Assembly: GCA_011455275.1 (NCBI GenBank)
Contig: CP015028.1
Coordinates: forward strand, 1,214,911 to 1,278,910
Length of the DNA stretch: 64,000 bases
Origin: Pasteurellaceae bacterium Orientalotternb1
Lineage (GTDB): Bacteria > Pseudomonadota > Gammaproteobacteria > Enterobacterales > Pasteurellaceae
Direction of reading: 5' to 3'
A program made the translations under genes and the position numbers. Every line of letters starts with the position of its first letter. Position 1 is the stretch's first letter. The notes below the pieces were generated by a model, which saw nothing but the letters and a program-made list of their open reading frames with translations, was not told where the DNA came from and made no database searches. Below are positions 1 through 10,484 of the stretch, in pieces.

Positions 1-80
1 TTGTAACATTTTATTGGTTGGAACTCTCTGTAAAGTTGCATAAATCCAGAAATAGTAGGCGATTTTTAGCGAAACTGCTG

Positions 81-86
81 TATAAT
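81..86 (+). promoter_or_regulatory. Candidate -10 element upstream of pnp
   Basis: A perfect TATAAT lies 178 bp before the pnp start codon. No good -35 hexamer is visible at the usual distance, so this is a weak promoter call. The rest of the 1-249 leader has one uptake-signal copy and a terminator-like hairpin and no convincing gene. Confidence 0.35.
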
Positions 87-210
87 GTGAGCGTTTTATT
101 TCCGTGTATGTAATAGGCGGCTATCAAAAAGGCTTTTGATGAGCGGTGCAAGCGGTCAGTTCCGAGAGTTTTTTTGCTAGTCGCAATTTTTAGGAAATAG
201 AACAATGTGC

Positions 211-234
211 AGGGTGGGTTTTATCCCACCTTTT
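211..234 (+). terminator. Terminator-like hairpin before pnp
   Basis: GGTGGG (213-218) pairs with CCCACC (225-230) around a six-base loop, extended by an A-T and a G-T pair, then TTTT. It ends an upstream transcript or forms a leader structure for pnp. In Escherichia coli the pnp leader is a structured RNase III target used in autoregulation; whether this hairpin plays that part is inference. Confidence 0.5.
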
Positions 235-264
235 AAAATTTTCTGAAAAATGAAGGACTTATCA

Positions 265-2382
265 ATGACTCCAATCGTCAAACAATTTAAATATGGTCAG
301 CATACGGTGACCTTAGAAACTGGTGCGATTGCTCGCCAAGCCACTGCAGCAGTAATGGCAAGTATGGACGACACTACTGTTTTCGTCACAGTGGTCGCTA
401 AAAAAGACGTGAAAGAAGGTCAAGACTTCTTCCCATTAACGGTTGATTATCAAGAGCGTACCTACGCAGCAGGTCGTATCCCAGGCGGCTTCTTCAAACG
501 TGAAGGTCGCCCATCTGAAGGCGAAACGTTAGTGGCTCGTTTAATCGACCGCCCAGTTCGCCCACTGTTCCCTGAAGGTTTCTTCAACGAAATTCAAGTG
601 ATTGCAACCGTGGTGTCAGTAAACCCACAAATTAGCCCAGATTTAGTGGCAATGATCGGTGCATCAGCGGCACTTTCGTTATCAGGCGTACCATTCAACG
701 GTCCAATCGGTGCAGCTCGTGTTGGTTTAATCAACGATCAATTTGTGTTAAACCCAACCACTGCAGAACAAAAAATTAGCCGTTTAGATTTAGTGGTGGC
801 AGGTACCGATAAAGCCGTATTGATGGTGGAATCTGAAGCGGATATTTTAACCGAAGAACAGATGTTAGCGGCGGTGGTATTCGGTCATGAACAACAACAA
901 GTTGTGATTGAAAACATCAAAGAATTTGTTAAAGAAGCAGGTAAACCACGTTGGGATTGGGTTGCTCCAGCTCCAGACACGGCGTTAATTGACAAAGTAA
1001 AAACGTTAGCCGAAAGCCGTTTAGGTGATGCTTATCGTGTGGTTGAAAAACAAGTGCGTTATGAGCAGATCGATGCGATCAAAGCGGACGTTATTGCTCA
1101 ATTAACAGCAGAAGATGAAACCGTTTCTGAAGGCAAAATTATCGATATTATCACTGCGTTAGAAAGCCAAATCGTACGTAGCCGCATTATTGCAGGCGAA
1201 CCACGCATTGACGGTCGTACCGTGGATACTGTGCGTGCATTAGACATTTGCACAGGCGTTTTACCACGCACTCACGGTTCGGCGTTATTTACCCGTGGTG
1301 AAACCCAAGCATTAGCCGTGGCGACTTTAGGTACTGAACGTGATGCTCAAATTATTGATGAATTAACGGGCGAGAAATCAGACCGCTTCCTCTTCCACTA
1401 CAATTTCCCGCCATACTCTGTGGGTGAAACAGGGCGTATCGGTTCACCAAAACGCCGTGAAATCGGTCACGGCCGTTTAGCGAAACGTGGGGTGTTAGCG
1501 GTTATGCCAACGGCGGAAGAATTCCCGTATGTGGTACGTGTGGTATCTGAAATCACCGAGTCAAATGGCTCTTCTTCAATGGCATCAGTGTGTGGTGCAT
1601 CATTAGCGTTAATGGACGCAGGCGTGCCAATCAAAGCAGCCGTTGCGGGTATCGCAATGGGCTTGGTGAAAGAAGAGGAAAAATTTGTGGTACTTTCTGA
1701 CATCTTAGGTGATGAAGATCACTTAGGCGATATGGATTTCAAAGTAGCGGGTACCCGTGAAGGGGTAACTGCGTTACAGATGGACATCAAAATCGAAGGG
1801 ATCACCCCAGAAATTATGCGTATTGCGTTGAACCAAGCGAAAGGGGCGAGAATGCATATTTTAGGTGTGATGGAACAAGCAATCCCTGCACCTCGTGCGG
1901 ATATTTCTGATTTTGCTCCACGCATTCACACAATGAAGATTGATCCGAAGAAAATCAAAGATGTGATCGGCAAAGGCGGTGCAACTATTCGTGCATTGAC
2001 CGAAGAAACGGGCACTTCAATTGATATTGATGATGACGGTACGGTGAAAATTGCGGCAACAGATAATAATGCAGCAAAACGTGTGATGGAACGTATCGAA
2101 GAGATCGTTGCAGAAGTCGAAGTGAATGCGGTGTACAAAGGTAAAGTCACTCGTGTGGTTGATTTCGGGGCTTTCGTGTCTATTCTTGGCGGCAAAGAAG
2201 GTTTAGTCCACATTTCACAAATCACCGATGCTCGTGTTGAGCGTGTTGCAGACTACTTAGAAGTAGGGCAAGAAGTCCAAGTGAAAGTGGTCGAAATCGA
2301 TCGCCAAGGTCGAATTCGTTTAACGATGAAAGATATCGTTGCAGAATCGGCAACGCTAGAGCAAGCAGAGCTTGCGGAGTAA
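265..2382 (+). CDS. pnp: Polyribonucleotide nucleotidyltransferase (PNPase)
   Basis: PNPase degrades RNA 3' to 5' by phosphorolysis and is a degradosome component. The ATG at 265 is chosen because AAGGA at 253-257 sits seven bases before it and the protein then begins MTPIVKQF, matching the family N-terminus; an ATG 15 bp upstream lies against this ribosome binding site. The 705-residue product has two RNase PH domains, the active-site stretch [14 protein letters not shown] in the second, a KH domain with [12 protein letters not shown], and a C-terminal S1 domain ([14 protein letters not shown]). Length is normal. A stem-loop follows the stop and nlpI starts 50 bp downstream, the usual pnp-nlpI order. 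Confidence 0.98.
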   Translation: MTPIVKQFKYGQHTVTLETGAIARQATAAVMASMDDTTVFVTVVAKKDVKEGQDFFPLTVDYQERTYAAGRIPGGFFKREGRPSEGETLVARLIDRPVRPLFPEGFFNEIQVIATVVSVNPQISPDLVAMIGASAALSLSGVPFNGPIGAARVGLINDQFVLNPTTAEQKISRLDLVVAGTDKAVLMVESEADILTEEQMLAAVVFGHEQQQVVIENIKEFVKEAGKPRWDWVAPAPDTALIDKVKTLAESRLGDAYRVVEKQVRYEQIDAIKADVIAQLTAEDETVSEGKIIDIITALESQIVRSRIIAGEPRIDGRTVDTVRALDICTGVLPRTHGSALFTRGETQALAVATLGTERDAQIIDELTGEKSDRFLFHYNFPPYSVGETGRIGSPKRREIGHGRLAKRGVLAVMPTAEEFPYVVRVVSEITESNGSSSMASVCGASLALMDAGVPIKAAVAGIAMGLVKEEEKFVVLSDILGDEDHLGDMDFKVAGTREGVTALQMDIKIEGITPEIMRIALNQAKGARMHILGVMEQAIPAPRADISDFAPRIHTMKIDPKKIKDVIGKGGATIRALTEETGTSIDIDDDGTVKIAATDNNAAKRVMERIEEIVAEVEVNAVYKGKVTRVVDFGAFVSILGGKEGLVHISQITDARVERVADYLEVGQEVQVKVVEIDRQGRIRLTMKDIVAESATLEQAELAE

Positions 2383-2389
2383 TCCATAA

Positions 2390-2413
2390 GATCTGCTCCT
2401 TTGGGAGCAGATC
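2390..2413 (+). terminator. Perfect 10-bp hairpin between pnp and nlpI
   Basis: GATCTGCTCC (2390-2399) and GGAGCAGATC (2404-2413) form a perfect stem with loop TTTG. No T-run follows, so it may act as a 3'-end stabiliser or processing site within a pnp-nlpI transcript and not as a full terminator. Confidence 0.55.
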
Positions 2414-2432
2414 ATTAACCTAAGGTTTGAGA

Positions 2433-3356
2433 ATGTTGCAACGCATTAAGCTGTTGAAATTTCGCAGTATTCTACTGAATCTCTTTCTGATGTTATCTTT
2501 GACCGCTTGTGTTAATCGTGTGTCAGACATTATTGCACCAACAAAACTTGCGATTGCGGAACTCAATCCGCAGTTGCGTTTTGAGCAAGAGGTAATGGTT
2601 GCTCGGCTAACTCAGGTATTAGATGAGGCAGTACTAAGCCAAACAGAGCGTGCGGAGTTACATTTTGAACGTGGTGTTATTTACGACAGTTTAGGTCTGT
2701 GGTCATTAGCTCGTAATGATTTCGCTTTAGCGGTAGAACTCGCCCCTAAAATGGCGGCAGCATACAACTACTTAGGTTTATATCTTTTACTTGAAGATGA
2801 TTACGACAGCTCCATAGACGCTTTCAACGCCGTCTTAGAGCTTGATCCGAATTATGACTATACTCGTTTAAATCGAGGATTAGCGTTCTATTATAGCGGT
2901 CGCTATAACGAAGCAGAACGTGATTTATTAGCGTTTTATGAAGCAGATAAAACCGATCCTTACCGCGTTTTATGGTTATATTTCAATGAGTTGGAATTCT
3001 TACCAAGTGAAGCAAAAAATAAGCTAGTTGAACGCTCAAAAGGGCTAGCAGACACTTTCTGGGGAACCAGTATTGTTGCCTATTTTTTAGGGAATTACAC
3101 ACTTGAGCAACTACGGTTAAAAATGAACGCTCAAGCCGAGCCAAACACGGCACAATATGCCGAAATTTTAACCGAAACCTATTTTTATCTTGCAAAACAA
3201 ACACTCAAAATCAATCAAGTGGACGAGGCAACTAGCCTTTTCCGTCTGACTATTGCAAACCAAGTGTATAACTTCGTTGAGTATCGTTTTGCCTTGTTTG
3301 AGCTAGCACGTTTACGTGCAGCAAAAACAAATCCCGTTATTGTTGGGAAATATTAG
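2433..3356 (+). CDS. nlpI: Lipoprotein NlpI with TPR repeats
   Basis: NlpI is an outer-membrane lipoprotein that scaffolds peptidoglycan endopeptidases and assists the protease Prc. The ATG at 2433 follows AAGG at 2422-2425 by seven bases; an in-frame TTG six bases upstream is less likely. The 307-residue protein has a lipoprotein signal peptide ending LSLTAC (lipidated Cys26) and TPR-like helices at about residues 65-165, including LARNDFALAVELAPKMAAAY and DSSIDAFNAVLELDPN. Position after pnp supports the name. Confidence 0.93.
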   Translation: MLQRIKLLKFRSILLNLFLMLSLTACVNRVSDIIAPTKLAIAELNPQLRFEQEVMVARLTQVLDEAVLSQTERAELHFERGVIYDSLGLWSLARNDFALAVELAPKMAAAYNYLGLYLLLEDDYDSSIDAFNAVLELDPNYDYTRLNRGLAFYYSGRYNEAERDLLAFYEADKTDPYRVLWLYFNELEFLPSEAKNKLVERSKGLADTFWGTSIVAYFLGNYTLEQLRLKMNAQAEPNTAQYAEILTETYFYLAKQTLKINQVDEATSLFRLTIANQVYNFVEYRFALFELARLRAAKTNPVIVGKY

Positions 3357-3525
3357 GACGATACAAGCGGTCAGTTCCGAGCAAAATTTTGCAAAATCTC
3401 ACCGCTTGCCTATGTGACAAGTTATACAAGGCATTGATTTGCTTTCTATTTATTTTTCTTACCTATCAGCACTCAACAATAGAATTTTTATTTTTTATTG
3501 ACTTTGATGAAGCCAATATTGCCCA

Positions 3526-3664
3526 TTCTGCCCCCGCTTGCGAGAGAAGTACCGCCGAAGGCGGGGTAGGGGGCAATACAAGCGGTCACTTTTTGCGAAT
3601 TTTTTGCAAAATCCCCCTTCGGTTTCGCTTTGCTCAACCACTTCTCCCGCAAGCGGGGGCAGAA
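3526..3664. repeat. Intergenic repeat with 25-bp inverted ends and an internal uptake signal
   Basis: The ends 3526-3550 and 3640-3664 are inverted copies matching at 24 of 25 positions and beginning TTCTGCCCCCGCTTGCG. Between them lie an uptake-signal copy (ACAAGCGGTCAC) and TTTTTTGCAAAA. Related units occur after deaD (5543-5665) and between aceE and aceF (43527-43645). No coding capacity is evident. The 3357-3722 gap holds this unit plus one more uptake signal at about 3365. Confidence 0.75.
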
Positions 3665-3722
3665 TGGAGTTCATCAAAGAAAATAGAACAACGATGCAAT
3701 TTGCATTATTTTTTGGAATTTT

Positions 3723-5540
3723 ATGACAACTAACACTTTAACTTTTGCCGATTTAGGCTTACCACAATCTATCCTTGATGCCGTCACTGAAATGGGTTTT
3801 GTAACCCCATCGCCAATTCAACAAGAATGTATCCCACACTTACTCGCAGGGCGTGATGTGTTGGGAATGGCACAAACGGGAAGTGGTAAAACCGCAGCTT
3901 TTTCTTTACCTGTTTTGGCTCAAATTGATCCAAACCAACGCCACCCGCAAATGTTGGTGATGGCACCAACCCGTGAACTTGCGATTCAAGTGGCAGACGC
4001 TTGTGAACAATTCACCAAAAATATGAAAGGCATTCGCACCGTGACCATTTACGGTGGCCAGCGTTACGATATTCAAATCCGTGCGTTAAAAAATGGGGCT
4101 CAAGTGGTTGTGGGGACACCGGGGCGTATTCTTGATCACATTCGCCGTGGCACTTTGGATTTATCAGAACTCAAAACCATCGTGCTTGATGAAGCGGACG
4201 AAATGTTGCGTATGGGCTTTATTGAAGACGTGGAAACGGTGATGGCAGAATTGCCTGAAAACCACCAAACCGCGTTATTTTCTGCCACAATGCCAGAGCC
4301 AATTCGCCGTATTACCAAACGTTTTATGAAGGATCCGCAAGAAGTCAAAATTCAAGCGACCCAACGTTCCGCACCTGACATTACCCAAAGCTACTGGATG
4401 GTCAATGGCTTCCGCAAAAACGATGCGTTACTGCGTTTCTTGGAAGTGGAAGAATTTGATGCAGCGATTATTTTCACCCGCACCAAAACGGGTACCACCG
4501 ATGTGGCAGAACTTTGTGAACGCAATGGCTACCGTGCCGCCGCATTAAACGGCGATATGACCCAACAAGCACGTGAACAGGCGTTAGACAAACTGCGTTC
4601 AGGGCGTTTAGATATTATCGTGGCAACAGATGTGGCAGCTCGCGGGATCGACATCGATCGCATCAGCCTTGTGGTGAACTTTGATATTCCGCTTGATGCC
4701 GACTCTTACGTTCACCGTATCGGTCGTACTGGTCGTGCAGGGCGTTCAGGGCGAGCGTTACTTTTCGTAGAGCCACGTGAACGTCGTTTATTGAAAAATA
4801 TCGAACACTTAATCAAAAAGCCAATTGATCAAGTGTCAGTACCAAACCACGAAATTTTAATGGCAACACGCCGCGAAAAATTCAAAGCGAAAATCTCACT
4901 ACAACTTGAGCATCACGATTTAGAGTTATATCGTGAATTGTTGGAAGATCTGTTTACTGCAGACCAAGACCACGAAGAATTAGCCGCAGCGATGATGATG
5001 TTATTGCAAGAAAAGCAAAAACTCATTCTGCCGCCTGATCCTGAAATTCGTTCATTGCGTGGCGAGCGTGGCAAAGGACGTGAAAATCCACGTTCAGCCG
5101 ATCGTCGTGGCGGTCGTGAGCAGCGTGATAACAACGGCGTAGCGATGGATCTTTACCGCATCGAAATCGGACGTGAAGATGGTGTAGAAGTTCGTCATAT
5201 CGTTGGTGCGATTGCCAACGAAGGTGATATCAGCAGCCGCTACATTGGGCATATCAAACTACACGATACTTATTCAACCATTGAATTGCCGCAAGGTATG
5301 CCGAAGCATTTAGTGCAACACTTCGCACAAAAAGCCCGAGTGTTAAGCAAACCGATGCAGATGTCGTTATTAGGTCCTGCTGACAGTGCGACCAACAGCA
5401 GCCCATACGAAAACAAAGGCGGGCGTGGTCGTGGTGATCGCAATGACCGCCGTGGTGGACGTGATCGTGATGAGCGTAGCTTCAAAGACCGCAAAGGTGG
5501 CTTTAAAGAAAAACGCTTTAATGACCGAGGTCGCAGATAA
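3723..5540 (+). CDS. deaD: DEAD-box ATP-dependent RNA helicase (DeaD/CsdA)
   Basis: A cytoplasmic RNA helicase of ribosome assembly and cold adaptation. The 605-residue product shows the helicase motifs in order: Q motif region (FVTPSPIQ), Walker [23 protein letters not shown] in [16 protein letters not shown], and the second-domain motifs [10 protein letters not shown] and HRIGRTGR. The DeaD-type C-terminal RNA-binding domain lies at about residues 475-545, followed by an Arg/Gly-rich tail ([20 protein letters not shown]). Length and tail point to DeaD rather than RhlB, RhlE or SrmB. The start follows a weak GGA. Confidence 0.95.
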   Translation: MTTNTLTFADLGLPQSILDAVTEMGFVTPSPIQQECIPHLLAGRDVLGMAQTGSGKTAAFSLPVLAQIDPNQRHPQMLVMAPTRELAIQVADACEQFTKNMKGIRTVTIYGGQRYDIQIRALKNGAQVVVGTPGRILDHIRRGTLDLSELKTIVLDEADEMLRMGFIEDVETVMAELPENHQTALFSATMPEPIRRITKRFMKDPQEVKIQATQRSAPDITQSYWMVNGFRKNDALLRFLEVEEFDAAIIFTRTKTGTTDVAELCERNGYRAAALNGDMTQQAREQALDKLRSGRLDIIVATDVAARGIDIDRISLVVNFDIPLDADSYVHRIGRTGRAGRSGRALLFVEPRERRLLKNIEHLIKKPIDQVSVPNHEILMATRREKFKAKISLQLEHHDLELYRELLEDLFTADQDHEELAAAMMMLLQEKQKLILPPDPEIRSLRGERGKGRENPRSADRRGGREQRDNNGVAMDLYRIEIGREDGVEVRHIVGAIANEGDISSRYIGHIKLHDTYSTIELPQGMPKHLVQHFAQKARVLSKPMQMSLLGPADSATNSSPYENKGGRGRGDRNDRRGGRDRDERSFKDRKGGFKEKRFNDRGRR

Positions 5541-5542
5541 AA

Positions 5543-5665
5543 TTCTGCCCCCGCTTGCGGGGGAAGTACCCAAGCTTGCGAGAGGATAGGGGGCTTGCAA
5601 GCGGTCACATTTCAGCAAAATTTTGCAAATCCCCCGAATCCCTTCCCCGTAAGTGGAGAAGGGAA
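5543..5665. repeat. Second copy of the CCCCCGCTTGCG intergenic repeat
   Basis: Begins TTCTGCCCCCGCTTGCGG three bases after the deaD stop and ends CCCGTAAGTGGAGAAGGGAA, a diverged inverse of the start. It contains an uptake signal (CAAGCGGTCAC) and TTTTGCAAAT at the same internal place as the copy at 3526-3664. It fills the deaD-tadA gap. Confidence 0.65.
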
Positions 5666-5694
5666 TTTTCATCAAATTCTACGAATTTTGTAAA

Positions 5695-6234
5695 ATGTTC
5701 ATCCAACTTACCCAAACCCATTGTGATTTATCCCTTTCCGAGCAAGATCTCCACTTTATGCAATATGCTTTGAATTTGGCGAATAATGCTGAAGCCGAAG
5801 GTGAAATTCCTGTGGGGGCGGTGTTAGTTGCTGCAAATGGTGAGATCTTAGGCGAAGGTTGGAACCGTTCGATTGTGTTGTCTGACCCAACGGCTCACGC
5901 TGAAATTCAAGCGATCCGAATGGCAGGGCGGAAAATTGAAAATTACCGCCTGCTCGATACCACCTTGTACGTTACCCTTGAGCCTTGCACAATGTGTGCG
6001 GGGGCGATTTTGCATAGCCGCATCGGGCGGTTGGTGTTTGGGGCAAGTGATTATAAAACGGGGGCGATCGGCTCACGTTTTCACTTTTTTGAAGATTTCA
6101 AAATGAACCACGCCTTGCAAATTCGTGGCGGGGTGATGGCGGCAGAATGTAGTCAAAAAATCAGCCACTTTTTCCAACAACGCCGAGCAGAGCATAAGCG
6201 GTTGAAAGCGTTACAAGCGGTCACTTCCGACTAA
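5695..6234 (+). CDS. tadA: tRNA-specific adenosine deaminase TadA
   Basis: TadA converts A34 to inosine in tRNA-Arg(ACG). The zinc/catalytic signatures are present: HAE in DPTAHAEIQAIR and PCTMC in TLEPCTMCAG, plus GAIGS downstream. The start is uncertain: ATG 5695 gives 179 residues, slightly longer than the E. coli enzyme, and an in-frame GTG lies at 5653. No strong ribosome binding site decides it. The last codons (QAVTSD) are formed by an uptake signal, ACAAGCGGTCAC, overlapping the stop, so the C-terminus seems to have been rewritten by uptake-signal gain. Confidence 0.95.
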   Translation: MFIQLTQTHCDLSLSEQDLHFMQYALNLANNAEAEGEIPVGAVLVAANGEILGEGWNRSIVLSDPTAHAEIQAIRMAGRKIENYRLLDTTLYVTLEPCTMCAGAILHSRIGRLVFGASDYKTGAIGSRFHFFEDFKMNHALQIRGGVMAAECSQKISHFFQQRRAEHKRLKALQAVTSD

Positions 6235-6248
6235 TTTTTTGCAAAAAA

Positions 6249-6276
6249 ATCCCCGAACAGTGAACTAATCGGGGAT
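6249..6276. terminator. Bidirectional terminator between tadA and frr
   Basis: ATCCCCGA (6249-6256) pairs with TCGGGGAT (6269-6276) around a 12-base loop. A-rich sequence precedes it and TTTTA follows, so it can serve the two convergent genes. Confidence 0.75.
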
Positions 6277-6286
6277 TTTAGTTGAA

Positions 6287-6844
6287 TTAGAAATCCATCA
6301 ACTCTTTTTCTTTATCTGCCAAAATTTCATCGACTTTTTTAATGTAAGTGTCGGTGATTTTTTGGATATCTTCCTGTGCTTTGCGTTCTTCGTTTTCGCT
6401 GATCGCTTTCTCTTTTTCTAATGCTTTGATTTTATCATTCGCATCACGACGCACGTTACGAATTGCCACTTTGCCTTGCTCGCCTTCGCTTTTCACGATT
6501 TTGATTAAATCACGGCGACGTTCTTCCGTAAGCGGCGGAAGCGGAACACGAATAGTTGTGCCCGCAGAAGACGGGTTTAAACCTAAATCTGAAGTTAAAA
6601 TCGCTTTTTCAACAGCACTGATTAAAGAACGGTCGAAAACCGTGACGGCTAAAGTGCGAGCATCTTCTGCAACCACGTTAGCTAATTGACGAAGTGGCGT
6701 CGCAGAACCGTAGTAATCCACTTGAATGCCGTCTAATAAACTTGGTTGAGCACGACCCGTACGGATTTTTGAAATGTGACCTTTTAACGCTTCAAGGCTT
6801 TTTTCCATACGATCTTGCGTATCTTTTTTAATTTCGTTGATCAT
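6287..6844 (-). CDS. frr: Ribosome recycling factor
   Basis: RRF splits post-termination ribosomes together with EF-G. The 185-residue protein has the family length and conserved segments [15 protein letters not shown], LADVxxxx-equivalent [18 protein letters not shown], and [16 protein letters not shown]. In many gamma-proteobacteria frr follows pyrH; here the neighbour upstream is the divergent gmhA, so frr has its own promoter in the 155-bp gap. Confidence 0.97.
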   Translation of the reverse strand: MINEIKKDTQDRMEKSLEALKGHISKIRTGRAQPSLLDGIQVDYYGSATPLRQLANVVAEDARTLAVTVFDRSLISAVEKAILTSDLGLNPSSAGTTIRVPLPPLTEERRRDLIKIVKSEGEQGKVAIRNVRRDANDKIKALEKEKAISENEERKAQEDIQKITDTYIKKVDEILADKEKELMDF

Positions 6845-6915
6845 TGTTTGTTCCTTTGATTAAACACAAAAACGCAATGATTCTACCTAATTTTCAAGGT
6901 TTTTCCTAGTGTTAA

Positions 6916-7584
<669 letters not shown>

Positions 7585-7589
7585 AAATA

Positions 7590-7610
7590 AAGGGGCTATT
7601 GCCCCTTTTT
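7590..7610 (+). terminator. Rho-independent terminator after gmhA
   Basis: AAGGGGC (7590-7596), loop TATT, GCCCCTT (7601-7607), then T's. Confidence 0.85.
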
Positions 7611-7683
7611 CGTTTATTGCTATATAAAAAAACAATGGCTTGTTAGCTAACAAGCGGGTAGTTCCTTTAAAAATTTTGCAAAT

Positions 7684-8481
7684 CTAAACGTGCGGTTTGC
7701 ATTCAGGGAGGGTGCCTTCAATTTCAAATAAGACATCGCCTTCTTTGAAAAAGACATAGCCGCCATTTTTCATTTTTGTCCAGCTCTCATTTTTGGTGAG
7801 CGGTTGGGTGGTGATGATGGTGACTTTGTCGGTCTCGCAAGTGTAATCACGGAAGTCGATCATCACATCATCATCACGCAAGGCGGTTCCAAATGGGGCT
7901 TTGCGGGTCACATAATGGAGATTGGTGGAACAGCGGGCGATCATCCAATGTCCGTTTGATAAAATAAAATTGAATACGCCGTGCTGGGCGATATCGCTGG
8001 TGATCTCAACAATGGCATCGAAAATGGCTTTTTCACTGGGTTTTTGACTAAAACGTTTTTTTAGTGCGGCAGCAAGGTGGCAAAAAGCGGCTTCGGAGTC
8101 CGTCGTACCAATTGCTTGATAATGGTTGTTTGGGCAGTTTTTGATATCGACCGTACCGTTATGGGCAAACACCCAGTTTTCTCCCCAAATTTCGCGAATG
8201 AAGGGATGAGTGTTTTCCAAATTCACTTCGCCGCAGGTGGCTTTGCGAATGTGGGCGATCACATTGTAGGATTTTATGCGGTATTGTCCCACGAGATCTG
8301 CCATAGGCGAAGAGGCACCTGGTCGGTTGTCACGAAAAATTCGTACGCCTTTGCCTTCAAAAAAAGCGATACCGAAACCATCTGTGTGGCAATCGGTTAA
8401 TCCAGCACGACGGCGGAAGCCGTCAAAAGAGAACGTAATGTCCGTTGGGGTGTTGCAATTCATTCCGAGTAATTGGCACAT
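7684..8481 (-). CDS. Class II glutamine amidotransferase, YafJ-like
   Basis: Glutamine amidotransferase type 2 (Ntn-hydrolase) domain over the full 265 residues. After Met removal the N-terminal Cys2 (MCQLLGMN) is the predicted nucleophile, and NTHPFIREIWGENWVFAHNGTVDI matches the glutamine-site segment of the YafJ family. No synthase domain is fused, so the partner or substrate is unknown. The E. coli homologue is of uncertain function. It is a single gene in this window. Confidence 0.85.
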   Translation of the reverse strand: MCQLLGMNCNTPTDITFSFDGFRRRAGLTDCHTDGFGIAFFEGKGVRIFRDNRPGASSPMADLVGQYRIKSYNVIAHIRKATCGEVNLENTHPFIREIWGENWVFAHNGTVDIKNCPNNHYQAIGTTDSEAAFCHLAAALKKRFSQKPSEKAIFDAIVEITSDIAQHGVFNFILSNGHWMIARCSTNLHYVTRKAPFGTALRDDDVMIDFRDYTCETDKVTIITTQPLTKNESWTKMKNGGYVFFKEGDVLFEIEGTLPECKPHV

Positions 8482-8552
8482 AATTTTACTTCTTCAATAA
8501 TAAGGGTAATTTTGCAGTATTATGTAGTCACACAATAGATTATTTTATATTC

Positions 8553-8643
8553 GTAGGGTGGATCTTGACCCACCAAATCATTTTGGTTTTGCAAAAAATT
8601 GGGAAAATTTCCGCTTGTTATGGTCGGTCAAGCCCCACCCTAC
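8553..8643. repeat. GTAGGGTGG inverted-end intergenic repeat
   Basis: Begins GTAGGGTGGATCTTGACCC and ends GGTCAAGCCCCACCCTAC, an approximate inverse. A related unit lies at 43643-43702. Its middle carries a partial uptake-like sequence. It occupies the gap upstream of the YafJ-like gene. Confidence 0.6.
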
Positions 8644-8664
8644 ATAATAGTGAATTTATTCTAA

Positions 8665-8704
8665 AATCTGACCGCTTGTTATAGTCGAAACAAGCGGTCA
8701 GATT
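8665..8704. terminator. Hairpin made of two inverted uptake signals
   Basis: AATCTGACCGCTTGTT (8665-8680) and AACAAGCGGTCAGATT (8689-8704) form a perfect 16-bp stem with an eight-base loop. It lies just past the znuB stop and probably terminates the znuCB transcript. Confidence 0.7.
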
Positions 8705-8754
8705 CTCAAGAAAATTTGCAAAAATAGCAATAGCCTAACGCAGAATTTATTGAT

Positions 8755-9540
8755 CTATTCTGTGTTTTTTTTGCATAACGAAAGCAAGAACATTGCTCCC
8801 GCAAAAACCACAACAGACGGACCAGCGGGCGTGTCTTTTAGCCCTGAAAAAATTAAGCCGCCAGTAACGGCTAAAATGCTAAACAAAATCGCATATCCTA
8901 CCATCATTTCAGGGGTGCGGGCGAAACGGCGGGCAGTGGCGGAGGGGATAATCAGCAGCGATGTAATGATTAACGCCCCGACAAATTTCATACTTAATGC
9001 GATGGTTAAAGCAGTAAGTAGCATCAGCAATAACCGCAAACGATCGATATTTAAACCTTCGATTTGAGCGAGTTCGGGGCTGACGGTAATCGACAGCAAT
9101 TTTTTCCATAAAAAGCCTAAAACCGTGACGATAAACAGTACGCCAGCGGCGATGAAGAGCACATCATTAAAATCGATCGCTAACAGATCGCCAAATAGAT
9201 AAGACATTAAATCGACCCGCACATTATCAAGCAGGCTAATGGTGATCACCCCAAGGGACAAACTGCAATGGGCGATGATGCCAAGAATGGTATCAACTGA
9301 ATGGTTAGAATGCTGCTCTAACCAAACCAAACCGAGTGCGAGTAAAATCGTCATCCCGATCACCGCAATATAGGGATCAACTTGTAAAAAAATACCTAAC
9401 GCTACACCAAGCAGAGCAGAATGGGAAAGGGTATCGCCAAAATATGCCATTTTTCGCCACACCACAAAAGCACCGAGCGGGGCTGTCACAAAGGCAAGCA
9501 GCAAACCTGCAAGCCAAGCGGGAAATAAAATCTCAAACAT
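8755..9540 (-). CDS. znuB: Zinc ABC transporter permease ZnuB
   Basis: Inner-membrane permease of the high-affinity zinc importer. The 261-residue protein is almost wholly hydrophobic with about seven or eight helices and family segments [20 protein letters not shown] and [20 protein letters not shown]. It starts eight bases after the znuC stop, so the two are co-transcribed. No znuA (periplasmic binding protein) is in this window. Confidence 0.94.
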   Translation of the reverse strand: MFEILFPAWLAGLLLAFVTAPLGAFVVWRKMAYFGDTLSHSALLGVALGIFLQVDPYIAVIGMTILLALGLVWLEQHSNHSVDTILGIIAHCSLSLGVITISLLDNVRVDLMSYLFGDLLAIDFNDVLFIAAGVLFIVTVLGFLWKKLLSITVSPELAQIEGLNIDRLRLLLMLLTALTIALSMKFVGALIITSLLIIPSATARRFARTPEMMVGYAILFSILAVTGGLIFSGLKDTPAGPSVVVFAGAMFLLSLCKKNTE

Positions 9541-9548
9541 AACTTCTC

Positions 9549-10337
9549 TTAATGTTGGCAGTTACCACGGCAGACATCGCCGTGTAAATCGTGATGGTGA
9601 TTGTGTTTATGGGCGTAAATTGCCACGTTTTTAGCAAATTGATCGCCAAAAAAGTGAATAAAACTCGGTTCGCTCGAAATCATTTCAGGCGTTCCAGCAC
9701 AGCAAATATGGCGATTGACGCATAAAACTTCGTCGGTATTTGCCATCACGATGTTTAAATCGTGCGAAACCATTAAAATCGCACAATTTAACCACCCCCG
9801 AGTTTTATTTAGCAGTTGATAGAGTTCCGTTTGCCCTGTAATATCCACACCTTGCATCGGCTCATCTAACACTAATAGTTGTGGACGATCCAAAATCGCC
9901 CGAGCAAGCAGCACTCGTTGTAATTCACCACCTGATAATTTTTGCATTCGATTTTCGCTTAAATGGGTAATCGAAAATAGTGATAGGGCTTCATCAATCA
10001 AGGCATTATTGCTGTTTGGTTTTAATGATAAAAACTTGTGAACAGTGATCGGAATCGAGGGATCAAGATGCAATTTTTGCGGCACATAGCCGATTTTTAA
10101 GCCTTTTTGATGTGAAACGTGACCGCTTGTGGCAGGCAATAATTTCAGCAGCACTTTAAGCAGGGTGGATTTTCCCCCACCATTTGGACCGACAATTGTC
10201 GTGATCGAGTTCGGGTAAATTTTTAGGCTGATGTTTTGTAAAATGGGCTGCTGATCAAAAGTCACGTTGATATTGTCGAGCTGCACTAAAGGCGGCTTGG
10301 AACGGTCAATCAGAGGTCGAATTTGGCTAATTTGCAT
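9549..10337 (-). CDS. znuC: Zinc ABC transporter ATPase ZnuC
   Basis: ATP-binding subunit with Walker [11 protein letters not shown]-loop VPQKLHL, signature LSGGELQR, Walker B LLVLDEP and switch His in VSHDLN. The 262-residue protein ends in a His/Cys-rich tail ([12 protein letters not shown]), a likely metal-binding extension. It is divergent from mepM over a 147-bp gap, where I looked for a Zur operator and saw no clear one. In enterobacteria znuA lies between mepM and znuC; here it is absent. Confidence 0.95.
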   Translation of the reverse strand: MQISQIRPLIDRSKPPLVQLDNINVTFDQQPILQNISLKIYPNSITTIVGPNGGGKSTLLKVLLKLLPATSGHVSHQKGLKIGYVPQKLHLDPSIPITVHKFLSLKPNSNNALIDEALSLFSITHLSENRMQKLSGGELQRVLLARAILDRPQLLVLDEPMQGVDITGQTELYQLLNKTRGWLNCAILMVSHDLNIVMANTDEVLCVNRHICCAGTPEMISSEPSFIHFFGDQFAKNVAIYAHKHNHHHDLHGDVCRGNCQH

Positions 10338-10484
10338 TAAATTTTTATGGGTATGAATTTTCGCTAAAAGTAGCGGATTTTTATCATTTTGACAAGAACG
10401 GACGGAATTTTTTGTTTTTCACCCTGTCAGAAGCAACTCAAATCAAATAACGTTTAGAATTAATAAAGCATTTAGGGTAATAAT

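Noticed and set aside
1467-2225. Several minus-strand ORFs opposite pnp
   Set aside because: They are shadows of pnp codons, with no ribosome binding sites or recognisable domains.
3389-3733. ORFs across the repeat before deaD
   Set aside because: They translate the repeat unit and uptake signals; composition and lack of start signals argue against coding.
10338-10484. Zur operator between znuC and mepM
   Set aside because: I saw no inverted repeat resembling the enterobacterial Zur consensus.
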